A stretch of DNA of 64,000 nt from NCBI RefSeq assembly GCF_034190915.1, contig NW_026947485.1, positions 33,431,519 to 33,495,518 on the forward strand, read 5' to 3'. This DNA comes from Cavia porcellus. Lineage: Eukaryota; Chordata; Mammalia; Rodentia; Caviidae. Numbering within the stretch: position 1 is the stretch's first letter; every line of letters starts with the position of its first letter. The position numbers and the translations under genes are program-made. The notes below the pieces were generated by a model. That model was not told where the DNA came from. It did not search any database and saw nothing but the letters and a program-made list of their open reading frames with translations. Shown here piece after piece: positions 25,417 to 36,305 of this stretch.

Positions 25417-28400
25417 GTAAATGCTTCATTGTGAATGTCAGTCATGAAAATCAGAAAGGGTGTGTCTGTGCCATATGGTTTGCAGGCAAGTCAGAGAGAA
25501 GCCCCCTGAAAACTGATAGTCTGTGCCTTCTGGTGACAGCCAACACCAGATGGACAGGCAAATAGCCATGGGTCTGTGGGGTCTGCCATGTAAATATTAG
25601 CTGAAGCACTAGAGAGAAGTTCATTAAAGTTAGAGACAGAGAGAGTGTGAGAGGAGGCATTGTCCTCTTTTTTGGGGTCTGATAGAGTCCCAGGCAGAGC
25701 ATTTTTGAGGCAATAAATGGTATGTGACAGTATAGCTTATTTCCAGTATTTCCAGACACACTAACACCCCATGTGCAGTGCCAATAAAATATTTCAAATA
25801 TCTCTCTTTGCGTATCAAGACAGAATTTTAAATAGCCCTTTTCTGCTTTATTGTCAATCTGTTTCCTTTCCAGAACTGACTTTTTGTAGAACCTTTGTAA
25901 TGAAAATACCAGAAACATCTCTGCCTCTACCCATTTCTAAAAATGAGACACTCAGACTTTTGATAAATGGGCCTTTTGCATATTCATAGCCTTTGTTTAC
26001 GCCTTGCCTGGTTATGACTTCCCCCTCCTCTCTCCTCTTTCCAATTTCCATCAAGATATTTTATGTTTAGGATTTCTCCAAAAATAGGGGGAAACAAGAT
26101 TGAAGCAAAAGTCAGAATTGAAGCAAATGCCTTCCTCTCTGCACTGTGCACATGTCAAACTTTGGGTCAACAGAGGGACTCACTTCTAACAGGTGCACGT
26201 ACAAACTGTGTATCCAAGCAGCACCTACTCTAAGCAGAACTCATTAGTTCAACATATATCTATGATATGAGTAATCTGGGTGGAAGTTGACCGTACAATG
26301 AGGTAGCAAATTTTAACAATTGCTCTGCAAAGGAGGCACAGTTCCAAGGCCCTGAGTATAATACAGATCCCATAACTCACCTGCAGTGAACTCTCTTGTC
26401 TTCTCCCTGGCCCATGAACCTTGGTTTCCATTTCTGAGAGTTGGACATAATGAAGCACTATCATTGTGTGTTTAGTGTGGGAATTAGTGCAATAATGAAT
26501 TACACTAAACTTAACAACTGTGCTGGGGTTATAGCTCAGCAGCATAGACGCCTGCCTGGAAAGCACAAGGTTGTGAGTTCAATCCCTGGCACTAAAAATA
26601 AATAAATAAAATAACAATAAAAATAAATTTAACAACCAGAAAAGGACAAACCTGATGAATCAGAAAATGCGTTGGCCCATTTCACATACTGAGATGATGT
26701 AGAATCATCTCACTAAAAAGCACTGTTCAATTCAGTCTCCCCTTTATTGTGTGTGTAATGTATATCAACTTTGGGTAGTCCAGTGCCGTACACATACTAA
26801 AATTTCAGTAAACATTTATTAAATAGAAATGATTGGATGAAATTAGCAAAACCTTTTAGGTAAAGTGTATGTTTAAGTTTCTCTTTGCCTTGGACCCATT
26901 CAAGTTCTTTTGACCAGAATTTTATGGAATTTTCTGTAGTAATTTTATGGATTTTTTTAACAAGGTACTCAAACCTTATGTTGAAGAGACCAAAATAAAC
27001 AAAGGCTTTAATTTTTCAAAAATAATTTACTTTTGCCATTATGATCAACTGTCATTAAAAATCAACCAGTTTGTAGCTAGACCCTGTCATGTTATATTCT
27101 TTTTGTTTGTTTGTTTTTATATTTGCCAAAATCAGATGATCTTCCAGATCAGTTCATTGAGGGCTGTGATCTCAAAAAGAAGCCAAGAAAGGGAAAAAAT
27201 ACGCAGACTACCAATACTGCGGAGTCAGACCAGAAGAAACCAAGGAGGAAAGACACACCTGCACTGCACATCCCCCCCTTCATCCCAGGTAACAGACAAG
27301 GAAGTTGTTTTACACAGCTGTAAAGGGGAATCACTTGCTGCTAGGTCACACTGGTATTAGTGAACTTCTCTTAATACATTTGGGAATTAAAGTTTTAAAG
27401 TATTAATTAATGGCTTAATATCATACCACCTTTTCAACACTCATAGTAGAAGTTGGAGGCAGGGGAGGCACACCGTGCTCCAAATGGTCATTCCAGGATC
27501 CAGGCAGTGAGCTCTGACGTCATCGACACATATGTAATAAATAAAGTAACCTTGAGCTTCCAAAGTCACAATGAGTGTCACCATCCAGCAACCATGAACT
27601 GTAGACCAATGGAACACTGACGGAGAGATTCATGTGAGGCAGGCTTCACCTGACCATGGGGGAGGCTAGGAATGGGCTCCTTCCTGCTGCATGGCCTGGA
27701 GAAAAAGCAAAGCAGCTTGATGAGCAGCTAACAAGTCTCTATGGCACCCTTGGATGTGACATGTGACTCTTCCTTCTTCCCAGAAGTTACTTTCTTTCCT
27801 GTTTTCTTTCACTTTCCATTTACTTAATGTCCTTCCTATTCCCATAGTTTTGGGAATGCAAAACAAATGTAACATAGAAGATCATTTAGGGAAGGAATCT
27901 TCAAAGGTATAACAAAGAGCACCAGTAATACACCCTGAACCATACATTAAGCAGCAACATTGTAACAGACGTTCTTAGATAAGGACAGTGGGAGCTGAGT
28001 CTAGGCAATGAGTGTGAGAAGTCATATGAAAGTGGTTATTTTAGAGAGTTATCAAATGATGGAGAAAAATAGTAAATAATAGAGGTGAGAGGGCAGGTAA
28101 GTAAAGCTTGGAGCAGGGGACAGAGATAATTAAATTATCAAGGTGGGTGTGAGTTGCACATAGCTTGTATTTAGGTTGCAGATGATCGGTTCTGGTTCGG
28201 TACGACGGAATTTGGTGAGAGACCAGTCTAGGCTTATTTCCTATCTGATACCTATGAGTTGTAATAAACTGGGTACATTTCTTTGTCCCACTTTGCTCAG
28301 ATAGGTGATAGTGGTAGTAATATTACATTCCTTGGGATTCTATGATATTAAAATGAAACCAGACTCTAAATGTTTCTGCATAGATGTCCCTGCTATAGCC

Positions 28401-29990
28401 TAGATAAGTATGATGCTTAGTGAAATAAGCCTAAAATTCTATTTTGACTACCTTTATCAGGTGTATGTGCAGATACACGTGTATGCACAGCCCTCCTACA
28501 GTAGGATGTCTGTGTGCATTTGAACCTGTTTCCCTTTCTCTTCCCCCCACCATGTAGGTGTGATTTCAGAACATTTAATCAAAAGATACGATATTCAAGA
28601 GATACATCCAAATTGCAAAATGAGCCCAGCCCTTCACAACGCTGACCTGGAACAGAAAAAGCCAAGGAGAAAAGACACACCTGCCCTGCACGTGCCCCCC
28701 TTTGCAGCAGGTAAAAGAGCTGGTACAGGGCATTTTCAAAAGGTGGAATAGTCAGGAGCCTCACCATCTGGAGGTGCCAGGGGCATGGCCCGTTTCCTGG
28801 TCCAGCAAGCTGTGTCACACACAAGTTCTCTGGGGAGATGTGGCATTTACTGCTACCTTTCAGGTTTCTCTCCATTGCCAGCTCCACAGGGGCTGACATG
28901 GACAAAAAAGATGACTCCCAAACTACACCTGCTTCAGCAGAACTGGTCAAATTCACTGAGCCAGTGAAATGAAAATGTCAGAGGATCCTTGAGAAGAGGT
29001 GAAATATCCTCCCCTCAAGCCTTCTCCTACATGTGTGGTCCATGCCCCTTGTGATTGGTAATAGAAAGATAGTCAGACATACAAATAGACAGACACAGAG
29101 ACACAGAGGTTTGGTAAGGAGAGTGGTGGGAAGGGGGAAATGTACTGGTATTTATTGAGACGCTTTCAAATGTTAGATGTGGCATGGCTCATGGACTTAA
29201 AAATCATCTGAACAACACAATAGGGCAGCTATTATCTCCTCTCACAGGTAAAGAAATTGAGAGATAATTTAATTAATCCACTTACTTTAAGGTCACGTGG
29301 GTGAAACGGAGGGATGGTTAGAATTGGCCAATTGTTTGGATCAATGATAGGATGAGATAAATGAATGAATACTCAAAATCAAATGTGATTACAAAGAGAG
29401 CTGGAGCTCAGAACAAGCCTGTCTCCCTTCAGGTCAGTTTCTCACTGTACTACCCTGTGATTCAGACTTTTCCATTATAAGAATGCAGTTACTCTTTGCA
29501 TTCTAGGGGCTGAGGCAAAGAGAGTCACAAGTTTGGGCATAATCTGGGCCACATAGTAACTTAATGAGACATAGTCTCCAAATGAAAAACAATGTAAAGA
29601 CAAATGAGAAGGCTCTGCAAGGGCTCTGAGTTCACTCCTCAGAACCATTAAAGAATATGTAAGAATATGTAATATGTAAAGAATATGTAAGTTATACTTT
29701 TGGTAGGAGATAGCATTTTATTGTTATTATAAATATACTTTCTATTATTTCATTTAATAAACAAAATTGAAAAGATAGCTTAAAATAAGACATCATGACA
29801 AAAGCCATCAATAATTCAGTAACTTGAAATCCCCAGCCATTTTTGGAGTTTGGGTTCTCTGGCCTTCTGCTTTTTTTCCTCCTTTTCCTCCTTCTCTTCC
29901 TCTTTCCTTTTCTTTTACCTCCATCTGTCTTTATTACTCACTTGTTTATACCAAGATGAAAGGTGGGTGCTTGTCCCCACTTGATCACCT

Positions 29991-30021
<31 letters not shown>

Positions 30022-30075
30022 TCTGTCTCTGTCTCTCTCTGTCTCTCTCTGTCTCTCTCTCTCTCTGTCACTCTG

Positions 30076-30121
<46 letters not shown>

Positions 30122-33100
30122 CTAGAGACCAACCTTTCTGCACTCTGAATACATGCAGCCTTCTGATCAATATGAATGTGTGAGTAATACAAGAAATTTA
30201 GGCAATGTAGGCATCTAGTCTTCAAAGTACCTTCATTTTTAAACAAATATTTATTGAGCACATGTTATATTCTAAGTCACTGTTTTGGAGTAAAGTTAAT
30301 GGTAACTCAGAAAGCAGATAATAGAATTAATTGGCTCAGAGTAAATTCTATGAAGAAAAATAAAATTAGGTAAAGAAAGGGAGTTGGAGATTGATTCTTT
30401 CTCACGGGAGGGCAAGGAGAACTTTGAGGAAGGAGCATTTAAGTATCTAAAGGAAGTGTGGGGTGGGAAGCATGAGGATAACTGAGCAAAGAGGATTCGA
30501 GCCTAAGGAACAAGGCCAAGTGAAAACATCTCTATCCTTTACCTTATCAACATTAATACTAAGCATCTATGATGTTCAAATGCCAGGCATACACAAGGAA
30601 ACTAAACTAACACAAAAAGTCTTTGTCTTCCTTAACTTTACACTCCAGCTGAGCTCATTCAGAGGGAAAAGGCTCCAAGGACTCCTCTTATTTTTTCTCT
30701 GAGTGGACTCTGTTGGCATCCTGAATTGGTCTTGTCTGTCCATTAACATGGACGATGACCAATGACTGCTCTCTTTTCCATGTAGGACTTGAAGGGCAAA
30801 GGTGGCTCTGAAGAAGCCACCCACACAGGCTTTTTGACAGTACCCTTTCTTCTTTCAAAAGTAGTTTTAGAGTAGTTTTACCACTGGGAAAGGAGTTCAA
30901 AGATCTTTGTATAAGTGACTGAAGATTAATAGCGAACAGTCACAATATATTAATTTCAACTATTCCACAAAAGAAGAAAGAATTATCACATGGTAGAGAA
31001 ATAAATAAAATCTCCAACAAATTTACAGTAAAAGAATCACTTCAAGTTTATAGGATCCAAATTAGCAAACCCTGATTTAGAACTTTTTTCTGTCCATCAA
31101 AGTCTGTTTGTTCAAAGGCTATGCCACAGCATGTGAAATTTTTCCCTACAGTTGCACATACCCGTACTTTAAAATTTCCATTCTTTCTTTTTTGCCTCTG
31201 TCAGATATTCTGTCCCCAGATCAAATGAAAAGAAAATAGACTATATATTGTGCCATGCAGATTCAGACTTTCAAATAAGGAGCAGAGCCAGACAAAGCGG
31301 CAGGGTGCATGAAGAGACAATTCTCAAAAGCAATGGACCACACTTTTCACAGGTTACCAGAATTGCTACATACACAGATACTCCAGTTGATCACATGCTT
31401 GCCCAAAGCTCTACCTCTGTTCAGCGCCCACTCACTTAAACCTGCTCGAAGCCTCTGATAACTGATCTCTTCAGGAATGACGTTTTCTACTCTGGACTGA
31501 CTCTGTGTTAGTCCTGGGCATGCAAATGACCAAGACTGCATTTAATATAATTGTTACTGTTCTCATTGCTCTTGTTACAGCTATTATTTAAATTGACATA
31601 TTAGCAACTTGCTTGAATATTCTGGACTGTAATGGCCATATGCTTCTAATAGGAACCTTAATACCTAACCCAATCCTTTCTACTAGTAGTTCTTAATAAG
31701 TATCTGTTGACATTTTCCTGTTTGATAGTCACAATTCTACAGTACTTGATTATTCTTGTATCCATTCTTGTACTTATTTTGTAGAGACACAAAAATATTT
31801 ACAGGCAGAGATTTGTCCTAGTACAGAAAATTGTACATGAGTTTGGAACCAGAATGGTTTCATTTTTGGTTCTGCTTCCTACAATCTTTGTGGTTCTCAA
31901 ACTTTAAGGTAAACAATAAGAGCTTCCTTTATCACATCTATTCCAGAAAGAGGACCACAAAAGCTGTCTCAAATAGTTGTTAATATTTAGCACTTCACAA
32001 AGGTTTTGTCATATTGAAAGTCCTCAGTAGATGTTAGTTCCCTTCCATTATCTGTTCAATCTTATATTCCTTAGGTCAAATAATTTTTGAAGGTAAGAAT
32101 TCTTCCAGCCAAAGCATTTTACCTTGTCATATAATCTGCTGATCCAATGCTTTCTGAAGAATTGAACTCTGATCACTTGGCAATGAATGCTACATATTTC
32201 CCATGAGCTACTTCAAAAAGAGTAGCTTCCTTCTTGAATCAAAACATTTGTCAAATACTACAGTTTACAAGAGTTGCAGGGGTTCTGTATATACATAGGC
32301 ATTATGGAATTCCTTGAGTCAGCAAATCTCCATATAATGTGTACAATTAAAGATATTGTTGTATGATTCTAGCTTTTATTAGCATATTAGCTAAAGCACT
32401 TTACTTTTGAAGAGCCTTTTAGTATCTAAAGATTTTGGCAGTAATCGAAATGCTAGTTAAGCTGATAAGGATAGAGCCTTCGGCAGATGTTCAGATAAAC
32501 TCATATTGGTTTAATAAGGGTGCTGAGAGAAACTCACAGACAAATGCACCCTGGAGACATCTCCTCTCATTAGCCCTTGGCAAGTGAGAACTGGACAAAG
32601 ATTCACACTCTTCTCTAAATCTCCTGCTAACCACCTTCATTCCCCCAAGTTAATGAGCTAATTTGACAAGTTCCAACTGCCAGAGTAGCCCCTCCATGGG
32701 GAGTCATGTCAGGCTTCCTTGCCAGCCCCAGGCTTGCTCCCAACTTAGTCCATGATTGCCAGGACCCCCATCCTAGTGATTTCATGACAGGGAGTATTGT
32801 TTGTGATTGGTCATTCTAAGGAACCCAGGCCTACTTAAGAGAGAAAGAGGTATTTAACTCGAGGTCTGTGGCAAAGGGAGCCAAGCCAAGCAAAGAACAA
32901 TGCAGCTGAAGGCATTAAAGAGGATCTGGCTGGAAAACCACACATTCAGACAGTCCAGAGAATGAAAATCAGCTACTGCACGTGTACAAAGGAAAAGGGC
33001 TAGTATGTCTTTTGGCAGTGACACCTCTCCTGTCCTGCTGGAATATAGCATTCTCTCTGGTGTGGTTTATTAGGACAAGTAGTGTCTTTGTATTGATACC

Positions 33101-35117
33101 CCCAGCTCAGAGGCTCATAGCTGTAATGTGGATGACCACTTTTAAATGGTACCCCAGATGGTATTCTGCTGAAAAACAGCTTACTTCAAGGCTGACTGTC
33201 CCTCAGAGACCCCAAATAAGCATCTTTGGCCTTAAAACATGCTAATGTCTTACAAGCAGCGAAGTTCCCTAGACTCACCTGTGTAGAAAGAGGAAGGCAC
33301 TGACAGTTGCTAAAGCCCTACTATAATCCAGGTTTTGAGCCAGATGGTAGACTGTCCTTTGAGAACCACAGGAGAATGCAGATATAGTGCTTCATGATTC
33401 CTACAGTATGAAAAGTGCTTCAGCAAGGGTTCACGTGATGTATTACTGGAGCATGACAGAATGGGAGCCAGTTCTACCTTGGAGCATCATGGCATGTGAC
33501 CAAAACAAACTATTTTTAGTCAACATGAGTTTGGTTTGACATAGACACATCCAGAAAAGGTGGAAGAGTTGAGCTACTCAATATAGCTTCCTCAAAGTTC
33601 TCAGACCATGTTAGCTTTAACTCTAAGTAAGAGTCCAATTTTCCCCGAAGCTAATACAGTATAAGGCAAAATATTTCTTGCTGTGTTTCGTAAGTGATTT
33701 ATCTAAAAACCTTAGTTTCAGCCAGACTCTTGAAATTGTTTTTCACCTTTGATAATATTAGCAACTTGACAAAGAACCATATAAACAAACTAGGAACCAA
33801 TTCAATGAACAGTCAAAAAGCAAGACGTAGTTTCCATTAATATTCTAGCACCGAATGGAGTCCATTCTGCAGAAAGGCCTCTTGTGCTGTGCAGCTTCTA
33901 CTCTCCAGTTTATGAGCTGCCTCAGAGACTGAAGGTACCTAATTAGGAGGAGAGGGGAGGATGCAGTACAAGGCAGTGGTAGGAAACAAAACTGGGGGCT
34001 GGAATGAGAGGATAGGAGTCCTGAAGGACTGGTCTGGAACCTGGAGGACAGCTTCTTTTGCCCTTCAATTAAAATGCTTCCCCCTTTAAACTTCACAGGA
34101 TGAGCAAAACCACTCAGACCTCCTTGACTGGCCTTTAGTGAATTAATTCGTGCAGAAAATCATACTTTAAAAAGAAATTAAGATATCTGTTTCCTAAGCC
34201 AGTACACTTTTTAAAATAAAATATTATGGCACCCAACATAGGAATATTAACCTTTGATTTTACCTATGAAGATATGCAAGAACAACCAGGTCATATATTT
34301 ACAATTATATAAAAGGAAATATATTTTAATATCCAAAAGCAAGAAACTTATTATCTCAGAACAAAGAATCATTTTAAATTGCATGAAAAACGTATCTTCT
34401 CATTTTGCTCTGAATCTTGTGGACGTGATCACCTGTTACAATTGACATTTAGAAACAGCATATCCAGAGCCTCAGATCAGTGTTTTCCCTACGTGTTGGT
34501 AAAACCATTTTAAGTTTGATTTCACGAGGTTTACCAATTTCCTTCAAAAGAGAAATAAACTAGCAAATGGTGGGAAAAGTGAAAAAACTAACATTTAGTT
34601 GTTCACAGCGGTCACCTTTTTTAATTGATACAGTAACTCTTTAAAATAAATATCAATGTCCTCAATTTATCTATGAGAACATTTAGATAGGAAAGTGTTA
34701 ACTGGCTTCATACAAATTAAGAGAGTGATGCAACTAGGAGCCCAAGACACTAGATTCCAAAATCCACATATTTTCCCTCCTACAGTACTGCAAGAGTAGG
34801 AGCAGAGCTCAGGAAGTGAAGGTGAAGGTTGCCTGTGAGCCCCTGCCTCTGCATCCTCTCATGCCCAGAGAGATGTCCTCATTGAACCCCTCTGGGAAGG
34901 CCAAATCAGGCCACCCAGCACCCTCTCTCTGCACAGATGCAAAAGCTTTTCTGGGGTGGCCACACTCCTGTGCACTCTGTCAATGCTACTATTTTAATTA
35001 GACGCACTTAAATGCAGGTCTGTGTTTTGTTTTGCAGGTGTAACACTTCTCAGGGATGAGAAACCCAAGGTGATCATGGAAGATGATGAAAAGGATGGTG
35101 ACAAGATAACTATTTAA
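25335..35117 (+). CDS. PPP1R17: PPP1R17 (G-substrate), protein phosphatase 1/2A inhibitor, whole spliced CDS
   Basis: Four coding segments (25335-25416, 27136-27288, 28558-28710, 35038-35117; 82+153+153+80 nt) join in phase to a 155-residue protein plus stop, the length of human PPP1R17. All introns are GT-AG and phase 1. The family is a small cytosolic, probably disordered inhibitor of PP1 and PP2A that is activated when cGMP-dependent kinase phosphorylates two threonines; it is best known from cerebellar Purkinje cells. Both sites are intact here: Thr68 and Thr119, each within [13 protein letters not shown]. The N-terminus begins [16 protein letters not shown] and the C-terminus is an acidic/lysine tail ending [11 protein letters not shown]. 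No signal peptide or membrane segment is seen. The ATG at 25335 is followed at once by a second ATG; the first is chosen because the family begins MM. No stop, frameshift or lost splice site is seen, so the gene looks functional. Confidence 0.97.
25417..27135 (+). other. PPP1R17 intron 2
   Basis: About 1.7 kb, GT-AG, phase 1. It holds one well-preserved ID SINE (annotated separately). The 155-codon frame on the - strand at 25451-25918 overlaps exon and intron and shows no recognisable domain; I regard it as chance. Confidence 0.85.
26521..26628 (+). mobile_element. ID SINE (tRNA-Ala-like) with target-site duplication
   Basis: A tRNA-derived unit with a matching Pol III A box (TAGCTCAGCAG, 26532-26542) and B box (GTTCAATCC, 26577-26585), followed by a tail of A with AAT/AAAT steps. 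An imperfect duplication flanks it, TTAACAAC at 26511-26518 and again at 26629-26636, as expected of L1-driven insertion. It lies in intron 2 in the same direction as the gene. Confidence 0.92.
27136..27288 (+). CDS. PPP1R17: PPP1R17 coding segment 2 (first phospho-repeat exon)
   Basis: Preceded by a T-rich tract and acceptor CAG at 27133-27135, and followed by CCAG|GTAACAG. It encodes residues 28-78 ([20 protein letters not shown] through IPPFIP) plus the first base of codon 79. It includes the basic KKKPRKGK stretch and the first kinase site, RRKDT with Thr68. The exon is 153 bases and phase 1 at both ends, so its loss would keep the frame. Confidence 0.97.
27289..28557 (+). other. PPP1R17 intron 3
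   Basis: About 1.27 kb, GT-AG, phase 1. No repeat was confidently recognised. Small open frames here lack support. The acceptor is preceded by 'cctttctcttccccccacca'. Confidence 0.85.
28558..28710 (+). CDS. PPP1R17: PPP1R17 coding segment 3 (second phospho-repeat exon)
   Basis: Acceptor TAG at 28555-28557; donor GCAG|GTAAAAG. It encodes residues 79/80-129 ([15 protein letters not shown] through VPPFAA) and the first base of codon 130. It carries the second kinase site, RRKDT with Thr119. Same length (153) and phase as the preceding exon, and the two align over 50 residues without a gap at an offset of 51, so one arose by duplication of the other. Confidence 0.97.
29140..29330 (+). repeat. 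MIR SINE fragment
   Basis: 'gcagctattatctcctctca', 'caggtaaagaaattgagaga' and 'actttaaggtcacgtgggtg' follow the MIR core and tail on the + strand. Confidence 0.7.
29498..29650 (+). mobile_element. Degenerate B1-dID SINE
   Basis: B1-like part ('ggggctgaggcaaagagagt', 'cacaagtttgggcataatct', 'cacatagtaacttaatgaga'), then an A-rich linker and an ID-like end 'gggctctgagttcactcctc'. The order and orientation match the squirrel-lineage B1-dID dimer at low identity. A few TATGTAAGAA-like repeats follow at 29650-29690. Confidence 0.65.
29991..30119. repeat. (TCTCTG/CT)n(CA)n compound microsatellite
   Basis: CT dinucleotides interspersed with CTGTCT units (29991-30076), then about twenty CA repeats to 30119. 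The Leu/Ser-, His/Thr- and Val/Cys-rich open frames on both strands are repeat artefacts. Confidence 0.97.
34625..34780 (+). repeat. MIR SINE fragment
   Basis: 'cagtaactctttaaaataaa', 'tcaatttatctatgagaaca', 'aattaagagagtgatgcaac' and 'taggagcccaagacactaga' follow the MIR order at low identity, in intron 4 close to the last exon. Confidence 0.6.
35038..35117 (+). CDS. PPP1R17: PPP1R17 coding segment 4 (terminal exon)
   Basis: Acceptor TTTTGCAG ends at 35037. It encodes residues 130/131-155 ([20 protein letters not shown] to KITI) and stops at TAA, 35115-35117. The tail is acidic then lysine-rich, as in the family. The reading frame agrees with the preceding exons only at this acceptor. Confidence 0.96.
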
Positions 35118-36305
35118 AGACATCTCCCCCTGAGATCACTTGTAAATAGGTTAGATTGGTTCCCTATGGTGACCTAGAGAAAAAAATAGACTTATTTCTG
35201 CTCTGGTTTCATCCTAGGCTGACTCAGACCTAGACACCTCTTCCTCAGGAGACATGCTATATCAGATTGCCAGTCACCTCTTTGTCTTTTTTCCCTCGAG
35301 TTTGATTCCTAGTCCCACTTTCTGAATTCTTCAGTGCAACAGAAAGGAAATAGATCATTCCAAACTAGGAGATAATAGGAAAGCTCTGGTGTTCACTATT
35401 CATTTTCTGCTTCTTTTGGATCAATTCATGGAGCAAAACCATGGAAAATATGGGAAACCTTTACTCGTGCTTTGTCTGCTGGACAGAATTTAGCTTAACA
35501 TCATTCAAACACCAGTCCAAGTTGGGGCTCCCTCTTCTCAGTTAAAGAAGCGAGGTCATTTGTCCTCTGACTCACTGACTGTTTTGGAGAATATGCTCTT
35601 TTTTCTCCTGTCTTATTTTAAGAGTTCATTCTGGTGATATTCCTAAAATCTTTGTGGTTGATACTAGAAAGTCGAATTTATAAGCTGAGGTAGGCAACCC
35701 AGTCTACCATTTCATGACTGAAAATACCAGAAGACAACGCTGGTTCACAGGAGGTTTGCAATACCTCTTCATATTTATTTTTTAAAACAGTTCTTAATCA
35801 TGTTGCCCTGACGTTTATGAATTGTATCACAAGTTAGTCATTACTAATGACAGGTAAAATGCCAATGTTTGTGATTAGTTAACTTTTATAAAAAAAATAA
35901 GGCCAACAGAAAGTCATTCTGATACTTTTGGCATCTGTCTTATTCAGACTACAATAATCTTTCTTAGAAAAGAGGGGAAAGTGAAATGGAACCTCATTAG
36001 CAGGGCATCTGAATCTGTATTTAGTTTCTGTCCAAGCCTGCAATCTTTGGAAACCTGGAGTGGGGACAGAGGTTTGTACATAGACCTCATCCATCAGGCA
36101 GCAGGTAGGAAAAAAAGATGAGAACTATTCTTAAAAGGAAAAAAAGTAGATGTTCAAATCATCATGCTGAAGAGTGATAATATGCAATTTATCGCTATAT
36201 ACTCTGGCTCCAGTCATTTATCAATCCCTTTGCCTCTTTCTGTCCATCACAAATGTGGAAAAAATGAAAGAACCTGCTGGAAATAAAAGTACTTCAGTCA
36301 TCCTC
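35118..36305 (+). other. PPP1R17 3' UTR
   Basis: About 1.2 kb of AT-rich untranslated sequence between the stop codon and the predicted cleavage site roughly 18 bases after the AATAAA at 36282. A G/T-rich 'ctctgtgccttggtgcattt' follows, which suits a downstream element. The end is inferred, since no transcript is available. Confidence 0.75.
36282..36287 (+). terminator. Polyadenylation signal AATAAA
   Basis: A canonical hexamer with a GT-rich stretch 25-40 bases downstream; the first convincing signal after the PPP1R17 stop codon. Confidence 0.75.

Larger units (their letters stand above)
28711..35037 (+). other. PPP1R17 intron 4
   Basis: The largest intron between coding exons, about 6.3 kb, GT-AG, phase 1. 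It contains MIR and B1-dID fragments and a compound microsatellite, annotated separately. Possible further scraps: an L2/MIR-like stretch near 30240-30330 and a hAT MITE-like 'tggttctcaaactttaaggt' at about 31889. No extra coding exon was found. Confidence 0.85.

Noticed and set aside
25451..25918. 155-codon open frame on the - strand in PPP1R17 intron 2
   Set aside because: No recognisable domain, no family resemblance and no splice support; probably chance.
32800..32860. Promoter-like module in intron 4 (GATTGG followed by TATTTAA)
   Set aside because: A CCAAT-like and a TATA-like word occur by chance often; no exon with a donor follows.
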